Of a stretch of 5,070 nt of DNA, positions 1 through 5,070 are shown one piece after another. The stretch comes from Bacteroidota bacterium (GTDB lineage: Bacteria; CLD3; SB21), in NCBI GenBank assembly GCA_020438245.1, contig JAGQUY010000503.1:1-5070 (forward strand), written 5' to 3'. The notes below the pieces were generated by a model that was not told the origin of the DNA, did not search any database, and saw only the letters and a list, made by a program, of their open reading frames with translations. How positions within the stretch are numbered: position 1 is the stretch's first letter; each line of letters begins with the position of its first letter. Made by a program: the position numbers and the translations under genes.

Positions 1-2
1 AG

Positions 3-209
3 GATGTCCTCTTTGCCGATCCTCTCGACAAATACGATTTCGGAATTACGCTCGCCAAAGTACTCAGGTTCTCTCACCTTCGCGGACGGCTTCAACAACG
101 GGGGGCTCTTGTCGCGCGGAGTCTCTTCACGTGGACCGGGATTGCACAGCAAGTGCTGAGAGCTGTCGAGGGAAGAGTTTCACAATATATTGAAGTGAGA
201 GACGTATGA
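3..209 (+). CDS. GT4 glycosyltransferase, sucrose-phosphate synthase type, C-terminal end only
   Basis: The frame is open from the left edge to a TGA at 207-209 and shows 68 residues, too short to be found as an ATG-started reading frame. It begins DVLFADPLDKYDFG, continues through L(R)GRLQQRGALVARS and reaches FTWTGIAQQVLRAVE. This is the usual end of GT-B glycosyltransferases of family GT4: a DP.(D).y.fg segment after the sugar-nucleotide site, then the final helix with FTW..iA...l. Known family members with this tail include sucrose-phosphate synthase and mannosylfructose-phosphate synthase, which join a nucleotide sugar to fructose 6-phosphate. Assignment to that subgroup rests mainly on the next gene, which encodes a matching phosphatase. 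The stop overlaps the next start as ATGA, so the two are almost certainly co-transcribed and translationally coupled. The catalytic part lies outside the window, so the exact donor and acceptor cannot be read. Confidence 0.8.
   Translation, partial: DVLFADPLDKYDFGITLAKVLRFSHLRGRLQQRGALVARSLFTWTGIAQQVLRAVEGRVSQYIEVRDV
206..209 (+). other. ATGA stop/start overlap (translational coupling)
   Basis: The TGA of the glycosyltransferase (207-209) shares bases with the ATG of the phosphatase/hydrolase gene (206-208). Only a weak purine-rich stretch (GAAGTGAGAG, 192-201) precedes the ATG, so re-initiation by ribosomes finishing the upstream gene is the likely route. The arrangement supports a single operon. 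Confidence 0.8.
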
Positions 210-2278
210 AATCATCCGTAAAACTGATTTCGTCGGATTTGGACGGCACGTTGATCGGGGATCCCGATTTGGTAGGTGTCTTCTCGGAGCCTTGGGATCG
301 CCTGCCCGAAAAACCCTTGTTGTGCTACAATACGGGACGGCTTCTCGAGGATACGCTCAACGTGATTGATCAGATTGGTCTTCCCGTACCCGACTTCATC
401 ATCAGCGGTATCGGAACGAATATTTACGATGCGTCAGAGAAGCGCGTTATCAAAGAGTTTTCGCAGATTCTTGAAGAAGGATGGAATCGCGAATCCGTCG
501 AGCGGATTGTCTCTGAGATAAATCATGGTCTGATTCGGCAGCCCGATCACTTTCAGAATCCGTACAAATCCAGCTGGTACCTGGATGAAGCCGACCCCGG
601 CATGCTGAAGGAAATCAAACGCAAGCTGGAAGCAGGCGGCGTATTGGCAAATATTGTCTATTCGAGTGCACATTACTTGGATATCTTGCCGTTGTATGCC
701 AATAAAGGCAATGCGTTGCGGTGGTTGGTTAAGAAGATCAAGATCAGACAGAATCAGTGTTTGGTTGCCGGGGACAGCGGCAACGATTTGGCCATGTTTT
801 CGCTGGAAGGCGTGCGCGGAATTGTTGTCGGGAATGCCCAGATGGAGCTGTTCCAGGCGACGAAACAGTTGCCCCACTATCATTCAGAACGGGAGTTTGC
901 CGCCGGAGTGGCGGAGGGTTTGGCGCACTACGGTATTTTTTCTTCCGAGGATATCCGCCCGATTGAATCGCCCAAAAAATCCGGTGCCAAGATCGCCCCG
1001 GTTGTCAGTCTTGAAGGACCCACCGTGCTCACAGAGGAACAACTGGCGTTTATCAAAACGGGTTACCAGAAGGCGATTGAAGCAGTGAAAAAGAACATCA
1101 CGCCGTCCGGATTCTCCGCCTGTTCACTTGCCGACAATGAAACACACGGAACTGACGCGAACTACCGAAGCGTGTGGGCGAGGGACGGGTCCATCGCCAT
1201 AATCGGCACGCTGCCGTTGATTCAGGACGCCGATGTAAAGACCTGCCAGAAGAAAACCTTCGATACACTCTTGAGTCACATGACGCCCAGCGGCCAAATT
1301 CCGACCAATGTTGGCATAGACCATGCGCGGCCGGATTATTCCGGAGTGGGAGGCATCACATCGATCGACAGTATGTTATGGGTTGTCATTGCGTTCTATC
1401 AGTATGTTGCCGCCACCAAGGACATCGAGTTCCTTCGAAAACACATCGATGCACTGCAAAAAGCGGTGACCTGGCTGAGCGCGCACGATGGAAACAACGA
1501 TGCATTGCTTGAAATTCCGGAGGCCGGCGATTGGACGGACTTGTTTGGACGAAGCTACAATGTACTGTATGACGAGGTACTGTGGTTTCGCGCAAATAAC
1601 TGTTTCGGCAGGCTGCTCGAACTGCTGGGAGACGACCAGCGCGCCGGCGACTACCTGCGATGGGCTCACGTGATCAAACGGGAAATCGTAAACACATTCT
1701 GGCCGAGTACGAAGGGCAATGCGGAAGACCGATTCGATTTCGCGGATCAGCAGTTTTCGCTTGGCGACACCCGGTATCTTCTAGCACAAATCACCCCGTT
1801 CGATTTCAGCTGGCGCTGCGATGTGTACGCCAATATCCTGGCATTCCTGTTCGACGTCATCGACACCGATAAAGCCACACAGGCATTCCGGTTCATGTGG
1901 GGTTCGGGCATCAACGAGCCCTTCCCGGTTGCCAACCTGTATCCGGTGGTGTCTGAAGGAGACAAAGACTGGCGGCGGTATTATACGGTGAACTTGCTCA
2001 ATTTACCGAACCACTATCATAACGGAGGCATCTGGCCTTTTATCGGGGCGATGTGGGTACGCTTCCTTCACAAATTGGGATTGACAGACCTGGCATTGCA
2101 GGAGCTGTACCGGGTGGCGAGACTGAATCATCAGGGAATTTCCGGAGAGTGGGAATTTACCGAATGGGCGCACGGCAGAACGGGCAGACCCATGGGCAAA
2201 TCATATCAAGCGTGGTCTGCATCGGAATTTATTCTGACCTGTCACACACTGAAACTGGATTCCGTAACGAAAGGGTGA
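206..2278 (+). CDS. Bifunctional protein: sucrose-phosphate-phosphatase-like HAD domain fused to a GH100/amylo-1,6-glucosidase-like hydrolase
   Basis: A 690-residue cytoplasmic protein (no signal peptide) with two enzyme domains. Residues about 5-245 are a HAD type IIB phosphatase of the sucrose-6-phosphate phosphatase family. Visible are DLDGT (D11 nucleophile, D13 acid/base), T43 in YNTGR, K167 in ANKGNALRWL after DILP, GDSGND at 189-194 and GIVVGNAQMEL. A linker of about 25 residues leads to an (alpha/alpha)6 domain at about 272-685. Its landmarks are NYRSVWARDG (319-328), GGITSIDSMLW (382-392), EAGDWTD (439-445), VLYDEVLWFRA, YHNGGIWPFIG (604-614) and GEWEFTEWAHGRTG (647-660). They resemble GH100 neutral invertases and bacterial amylo-alpha-1,6-glucosidase proteins; D388 and E653 (or E650) are my guesses for acid and base. 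Expected roles are removal of phosphate from sucrose 6-phosphate or a similar disaccharide phosphate, and hydrolysis of the free disaccharide. The start is fixed by the ATGA overlap with the upstream gene. The disaccharide could instead be mannosylfructose. Confidence 0.82.
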   Translation: MKSSVKLISSDLDGTLIGDPDLVGVFSEPWDRLPEKPLLCYNTGRLLEDTLNVIDQIGLPVPDFIISGIGTNIYDASEKRVIKEFSQILEEGWNRESVERIVSEINHGLIRQPDHFQNPYKSSWYLDEADPGMLKEIKRKLEAGGVLANIVYSSAHYLDILPLYANKGNALRWLVKKIKIRQNQCLVAGDSGNDLAMFSLEGVRGIVVGNAQMELFQATKQLPHYHSEREFAAGVAEGLAHYGIFSSEDIRPIESPKKSGAKIAPVVSLEGPTVLTEEQLAFIKTGYQKAIEAVKKNITPSGFSACSLADNETHGTDANYRSVWARDGSIAIIGTLPLIQDADVKTCQKKTFDTLLSHMTPSGQIPTNVGIDHARPDYSGVGGITSIDSMLWVVIAFYQYVAATKDIEFLRKHIDALQKAVTWLSAHDGNNDALLEIPEAGDWTDLFGRSYNVLYDEVLWFRANNCFGRLLELLGDDQRAGDYLRWAHVIKREIVNTFWPSTKGNAEDRFDFADQQFSLGDTRYLLAQITPFDFSWRCDVYANILAFLFDVIDTDKATQAFRFMWGSGINEPFPVANLYPVVSEGDKDWRRYYTVNLLNLPNHYHNGGIWPFIGAMWVRFLHKLGLTDLALQELYRVARLNHQGISGEWEFTEWAHGRTGRPMGKSYQAWSASEFILTCHTLKLDSVTKG

Positions 2279-2281
2279 ACC

Positions 2282-3169
2282 GTGCAGTTTAAACTCGGTA
2301 TCGACTTGGGGGGAACGAAAATAGAAGGTGCGATACTGGATTCAGGATGAACTGTTCGTTTTCGAGACCGGGTTCCAACCGAACAGGAGCTGGGTTACGA
2401 TCACATTTTAGAGAAAATCAAAAAAATGTATGACTGGATGGTTTCAAAATCGGCCGGGGGCAGCCACTCGTTTGGCTTGGGGACGCCGGGGGCTATTTCG
2501 CCGAAAACAGGATTAATGAAGAACTCAAATACCCAGTGCCTTAACGGGAGACGCGTAAAAGAGGACCTCGAAAAGCTGTTGGGCCGGACAATCGAAATTC
2601 AAAACGACGCCAATTGTTTTGCAATGGCCGAAGCGATGCAGGGTGCGGGGAAGGGTTATCCGCTTGTTTTCGGTGTGATCATGGGAACAGGGTGCGGCGG
2701 CGGAATTGTTCATGACGGGAAAGTCATCACGGGACCGCAGGCAATCACCGGCGAATGGGGCCATATGACAATCGATCCGGACGGTCCGGATTGCTGGTGC
2801 GGCAGCAAAGGATGTGTCGAGCGGTATATCAGCGGCGGGGGATTGGCGGAACGTCACCTGGCCTTGCATGGGCAACCTGTCGCAGCGGAACACATTGTCG
2901 AAGCGTATCGCGCCGGCGATGAACGGGCCGTCACCACGATGACCGGGTTTTTTGAAGCGTTTGGGCGGGCCATGGCCAACCTGGTGAATATTCTCGATCC
3001 CGACGTTATTGTGTTGGGCGGCGGGCTCTCCAATGTCGACGAGCTGTATTCGGAAGGAATTCGTCGGGTGGAAAAGTTCGTATTCAGCGATTCCTTCGAA
3101 ACGCCGATCGTCCGAAATACCCTGGGAGATTCCGCGGGCGTCATCGGGGCGGCCCACATCGGCATTTAG
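2282..3169 (+). pseudogene. ROK-family fructokinase, interrupted by an in-frame TGA at codon 23
   Basis: The frame starts with GTG at 2282, three bases after the upstream stop, with AAGGG (2271-2275) six bases ahead as ribosome binding site. It runs 295 codons to TAG, close to the usual length of Mak-type fructokinases. Codons 5-16 read LGIDLGGTKIEG, the ATP phosphate-binding loop. Codon 23 (2348-2350) is TGA, and the same frame then continues without break. Further on are GLGTPGAIS, the catalytic Asp in QNDANCFAMAEA, MGTGCGGGIV, and EWGH followed by the zinc site (H-X9-C-X-C-X4-C; CWCGSKGC) and VERYISG. Late GGGLSNVDEL and IGAAHIG are also typical. The known family reaction is ATP + fructose to fructose 6-phosphate. 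The first ATG after the stop (2426, leaving 247 residues) would omit the DLGGTK loop, so a restart product should be inactive. The operon context fits recycling of fructose released by the upstream hydrolase. A sequence error would restore a full gene. Confidence 0.8.
2348..2350 (+). other. Premature in-frame TGA in the fructokinase frame
   Basis: The reading around the stop is ILDSG-stop-TVRFRDRVPTE. Relatives have a pattern like LDxxGxxLxRxRVPT in this turn; counting back from RVPT puts the TGA exactly at the glycine. A single G-to-T change of GGA would create it. Upstream and downstream are in the same frame, so this is a substitution and not an indel. Confidence 0.8.
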
Positions 3170-3177
3170 CCAAACGA

Positions 3178-4227
3178 TCAGAAAACGAAGTTGAAGGACA
3201 CGTTGCCGTTGAGTCCGCGAAGATTTCGATTCGCATAAAAAGGTATGAAGTACCCCGCCTGAGAATCAAATATCACGTACCTGTTCTTGTAAAGCTCCAA
3301 TCCCAAATGAGGCATCACAAAGAAAATATTTCGTGAAAAGTTATCCGCTGTGGCGAAAAACCCGCCCACCGAATATCCGGTGTAGAGATTCAGATACGCT
3401 CTGCGTCCTCGACCGAAATGCCGGGGGTAAAAATCCTGGCCGAAACTGTAAAGAAAAATTTCTTTGATCTGCGTCTTGCCGGTGTCGGTCGGCGTCGTCA
3501 GACTTCGCAAGACTCCGAACCGGATGTAGCTTTTTCCGCGTGTGAACAGATACTTTATTTGGGCGCCCGCGTACCCTTTGCCGGAGGTTCCGGTCAACGG
3601 GTTTTCGATCCAAAGGTAGCTGCCCTCGAAACCGGGCATATTCACAAATTGGACGTTTTGCCAGGTCTCCTCCGTCGGTGTGAAGATTTCTTCGATCAGC
3701 TGAATTTCGAAAACCGATGTCATCCCCTGCCTCTTCTTGGCCGCAAGGTCCTTTTCAAGCGTGAACAGCCGCTCTTCGATTTTTCGGAGCTCCTCCCAAA
3801 ATGCGCCGTATTTCTCTTCGCTCATGCCGGGCCGGTTGGCAACTTCTGTTTCAAACGTCTTTCTTCGATCCGACAGAAATTTAATTTCCATTTCGAGTTG
3901 CTCGATCACTTCAGTCTGAGTGGTCGTACTGATCTCTTTGTCCGTGACGAATCCGATGGATTCAAGACCTTGTTCAAATTCTCTTGATTTTTCGGGATCG
4001 CACCAGATCGTGGTCTTCATCGTCCGTCCCTGGAAGGATTCCAGATTTTTTTCGGAGGACTCAAAAATACGGGCGCCCATGCTGTCCGTAAGGGCAATCA
4101 ACTTATTTTTCGCGACAGGGAAATCCTTGCAATAGATTTTCAATTTTGAAAGGTGACTGAGATTTTGGCTAAACGCCGGCGGTGCCAAACATAACAGGAA
4201 AGCGAACAGGCAGCATATCGATTTCAT
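3178..4227 (-). CDS. Secreted protein: DUF4349-like coiled-coil region plus putative outer-membrane beta-barrel C-terminus
   Basis: No family name is certain. The chosen start (ATG, 4227-4225) has GGAG six bases upstream and gives 349 residues beginning with a signal peptide (MKSICCLFAFLLCLAPPAFS, cleavage near residue 20-21). An in-frame ATG at 4257 would add ten residues before the signal, but it has no ribosome binding site. Residues about 28-180 follow the layout of DUF4349 proteins: a beta-alpha-beta unit (LKIYCKDF ... MKTTIWCDPEK ... IGFVTDKEIS), then STTTQTEVIEQLEMEIK leading into a charged helical hairpin (about 105-168). C33 and C76 could form a disulfide. Residues about 205-349 are rich in alternating aromatic/small strands (YAGAQIKYLFT, YLNLYTGYSVGGFF, IFFVMPHLGLELY) and end GNVSFNFVF. 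A terminal Phe on a strand is the usual signal for outer-membrane barrel assembly. About seven or eight strands can be counted. The likely place is the outer membrane with the helical part in the periplasm; function is unknown. Confidence 0.75.
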   Translation of the reverse strand: MKSICCLFAFLLCLAPPAFSQNLSHLSKLKIYCKDFPVAKNKLIALTDSMGARIFESSEKNLESFQGRTMKTTIWCDPEKSREFEQGLESIGFVTDKEISTTTQTEVIEQLEMEIKFLSDRRKTFETEVANRPGMSEEKYGAFWEELRKIEERLFTLEKDLAAKKRQGMTSVFEIQLIEEIFTPTEETWQNVQFVNMPGFEGSYLWIENPLTGTSGKGYAGAQIKYLFTRGKSYIRFGVLRSLTTPTDTGKTQIKEIFLYSFGQDFYPRHFGRGRRAYLNLYTGYSVGGFFATADNFSRNIFFVMPHLGLELYKNRYVIFDSQAGYFIPFYANRNLRGLNGNVSFNFVF

Positions 4228-4233
4228 GGTTGT

Positions 4234-4237
4234 CTCC
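4234..4237 (-). promoter_or_regulatory. Ribosome binding site deciding the start of the DUF4349-like/barrel gene
   Basis: GGAG on the minus strand lies six bases before the ATG at 4227. It selects the signal-peptide methionine over the upstream in-frame ATG at 4257, which is preceded by a TAG and no purine-rich site. Confidence 0.7.
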
Positions 4238-4240
4238 GTT

Positions 4241-4281
4241 GATCCCGAAGGATTCATCTAAAGTTCTGCAGAATCGGGATC
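4241..4281 (-). repeat. Inverted repeat in the leader of the DUF4349-like/barrel gene
   Basis: GATCCCGA (4241-4248) and TCGGGATC (4274-4281) are perfect 8-base arms. A further TTC/GAA pair can form inside after a four-base bulge, leaving a loop of about 15 bases. On the minus-strand transcript the hairpin ends three bases before the GGAG ribosome binding site. It could act as a leader structure controlling translation, or as a DNA operator for the divergent pair of genes. There is no T-run, so it is not a typical terminator. Confidence 0.45.
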
Positions 4282-4370
4282 AGTCGCAAGTGTGTTTGTA
4301 CGCTGTCATCGTGCAACCAAGGGAGACGTTGATTTTGTGCGGATAAAATGGGAACTTTTCGGTCAAAAAC

Positions 4371-4374
4371 GGAG
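4371..4374 (+). promoter_or_regulatory. Ribosome binding site deciding the cupin start
   Basis: GGAG lies seven bases before the ATG at 4382. The upstream in-frame ATG at 4292 has no such site, and the 30 residues it would add (rich in basic residues, MFVRCHRATK...) do not look like part of a cupin. Confidence 0.65.
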
Positions 4375-4381
4375 TGATACC

Positions 4382-4738
4382 ATGCCGATCCTGATTCCCA
4401 CACCAACCGTCGTTGCGGCAGCCGGCAACAAGCCCAAACGCATTGAAGAATTTATTGGACGCGTCAATTCGAAAACAAGTGCGCTGAGTGTGGCGAGAAT
4501 GAAGAGTCCTGCCGGATGGGTCGAGCCGGGTCAATGCCCGGAGTTTGATGAGTTCACCCTGGTCTTAAAAGGCCGTCTGCATATTCGAACGAAAGACGCG
4601 GAATTGGAAGTGCAGGAAAACCAGGCCGTCATCGTATCGCGCAAGGAGTGGGTCCAATACAGTACTCCGGTTGACACCGAATATATCGCGGTCTGTTTGC
4701 CGGCGTTTTCCATGGAAACGGTCCACCGCGACGAGTGA
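4382..4738 (+). CDS. Small single-domain cupin lacking the usual histidine ligands
   Basis: A 118-residue protein starting MPILIPTPTVV, with no signal peptide or membrane segment, so cytoplasmic. The core fits one cupin beta-barrel: first motif region GWVEPGQCPEFDEFTLVLKG (45-64), then LHIRTKDAELEVQENQAVIVSRKEWVQY, where the pattern of turns (VLKG, QENQAVIV) is that of cupin_2 proteins. The classical first motif G(X)5HXH(X)3-4E and the second-motif His are absent. E48, Q51, E54, D56 and E57 occupy the first region and W90 sits near the second. The C-terminus VCLPAFSMETVHRDE contains the only His outside the barrel strands' middle, H115. From memory, a group of bacterial cupins shares the EPGQ.PEFDE and LPAF...VHRD pattern, so this looks like a conserved variant and not a decayed copy; I cannot assign a substrate. 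It stands alone, divergent from the barrel gene and convergent with the next. Confidence 0.75.
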   Translation: MPILIPTPTVVAAAGNKPKRIEEFIGRVNSKTSALSVARMKSPAGWVEPGQCPEFDEFTLVLKGRLHIRTKDAELEVQENQAVIVSRKEWVQYSTPVDTEYIAVCLPAFSMETVHRDE

Positions 4739-4753
4739 GTGTCGATGCCACGA

Positions 4754-4802
4754 GATCCAGGTGTACAGATCGGCAGAGTAACCCTGGATCGTCAGATTTT
4801 TT
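4754..4802 (+). terminator. Probable intrinsic terminator after the cupin gene
   Basis: GATCCAGG (4754-4761) and CCTGGATC (4783-4790) form a perfect 8-base stem with a 21-base loop. Six T's at 4797-4802 follow after a gap of six bases. It lies between two convergent genes, 15 bases past the cupin stop. The long loop and the gap before the T-run make it a weak form. The stem could also slow transcription arriving from the minus-strand gene, but no T-run lies on that side. Confidence 0.5.
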
Positions 4803-4808
4803 CGGGCC

Positions 4809-5070
4809 TTATTTCAGGAACATCATTTTTCTCGTTTTTGAAAATGTACCCGCCTGCATCCTGTATAGATAGACACCGCTGGCGACGTGTTTTCCTTTGT
4901 TATCGTTCCCATCCCATGTGATTGCATAGTTTCTTCCCGGCTCAAAGTATTTGTTCGCAAGAGTGCGGACTTCTTGACCAAGCAGGTTGTAAACGGTTAA
5001 CTTGACAGTCCCGGCTTTGGCCACGTCAAATCGAATCGTTGTCGATGGATTGAATGGGTTTGGATAATTT
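4809..5070 (-). CDS. C-terminal T9SS type A / FlgD-like sorting domain of a secreted protein, partial
   Basis: The frame is open to the right edge and shows the last 86 residues, ending MMFLK and TAA (4811-4809). The visible part begins NYPNPFNPSTTIRFDV and continues KLTVYNLLGQEVRTLAN, ITWDGNDNKGKHVASGVYLYRMQAG and TRKMMFLK. This is the standard C-terminal domain found on proteins exported by the type IX (Por) secretion system in Bacteroidota and on many similar proteins of Calditrichota, KSB1 and related phyla. It overlaps the FlgD Ig-like fold (FlgD_ig). The domain directs export or surface attachment and says nothing about the function of the missing N-terminal part. The valine at the GTG codon after IRFD is internal and not a start. 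The gene is convergent with the cupin gene. Confidence 0.88.
   Translation of the reverse strand, partial: NYPNPFNPSTTIRFDVAKAGTVKLTVYNLLGQEVRTLANKYFEPGRNYAITWDGNDNKGKHVASGVYLYRMQAGTFSKTRKMMFLK

Noticed and set aside
434..883. A 149-codon minus-strand open frame across the phosphatase domain.
   Set aside because: It is a shadow of the HAD domain, whose catalytic motifs are complete on the plus strand.
2348..2386. Possible selenocysteine codon: the TGA is followed one base later by a hairpin with perfect 7-base arms (CTGTTCG 2352-2358, CGAACAG 2380-2386), about the size of a bacterial SECIS.
   Set aside because: The position corresponds to a turn glycine in ROK kinases and not to a redox site, the apical loop has no clear SECIS guanine pattern, and no selenoprotein of this family is known to me. 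A 7-base repeat over this span can arise by chance.
2525..3157. A 210-codon minus-strand open frame across the fructokinase.
   Set aside because: It lies wholly antisense to a frame with clear ROK motifs, shows no recognisable domain, and is expected from codon bias in a mid-GC gene.
3170..3177. A terminator between the convergent fructokinase and barrel genes.
   Set aside because: The gap is 8 bases and I found no strong stem with a T-run in the flanking coding ends.
3418..3987. A 189-codon plus-strand open frame inside the barrel gene.
   Set aside because: It is antisense to the signal-peptide/coiled-coil/barrel gene, has no good ribosome binding site and no motif; the minus-strand reading is far more protein-like.
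4329..4349. A promoter for the cupin gene from TTGATT (4329-4334) and TAAAAT (4344-4349).
   Set aside because: The two hexamers are only nine bases apart, too close for a standard sigma-70 promoter, and no better -35 box lies at 16-18 bases.
206..4738. Alternative genetic code with TGA as glycine or tryptophan, suggested by the TGA in the fructokinase.
   Set aside because: TGG is used freely for Trp, and TGA ends the glycosyltransferase, the phosphatase/hydrolase, the barrel gene and the cupin at sensible places; reading past the cupin TGA would run into the convergent gene.

Overview
The window reads as a bacterial chromosome segment with mid-range GC and standard-code genes. It probably comes from the Bacteroidota/Calditrichota/KSB1-like part of the tree. 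The best clue is the right edge, where a minus-strand gene ends in a typical type IX secretion (T9SS type A / FlgD-like) sorting domain (NYPNPFNPSTTIRF ... LLGQEVRTL ... GVYLYRM). A Gram-negative envelope is also indicated by a protein with a signal peptide and a beta-barrel-like C-terminus ending in Phe. The lineage is an inference from these protein types and not from a marker gene.

Left half, plus strand (1-3169): a tight sucrose-type operon. It opens with the last 68 codons of a GT4 glycosyltransferase of the sucrose-phosphate-synthase kind. This overlaps by ATGA a 690-residue protein that joins a sucrose-phosphate-phosphatase-like HAD domain to an (alpha/alpha)6 glycoside hydrolase domain resembling GH100 invertases and amylo-alpha-1,6-glucosidases. 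A ROK-family fructokinase reading frame follows after only three bases. Together these would make a disaccharide phosphate, dephosphorylate it, cleave the disaccharide and phosphorylate the released fructose, so synthesis and breakdown are encoded side by side. The fructokinase frame is interrupted at codon 23 by an in-frame TGA, where relatives usually have glycine. It is either a recent nonsense allele or a sequence error.

Middle (3178-4227, minus strand): a gene convergent with the fructokinase, only 8 bases away. It encodes a secreted 349-residue protein with a DUF4349-like, coiled-coil-containing N-terminal region and a C-terminal part that looks like a small outer-membrane barrel. Its leader carries an inverted repeat just upstream of the ribosome binding site.

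Right part: a divergent gene for a small cupin that lacks the usual histidine ligands (4382-4738), then a hairpin with a T-run that probably terminates it. The partial T9SS-sorted protein (minus strand, stop at 4809) enters from the right edge. No RNA gene, insertion sequence, CRISPR array or gene-free stretch over 300 bases was seen.
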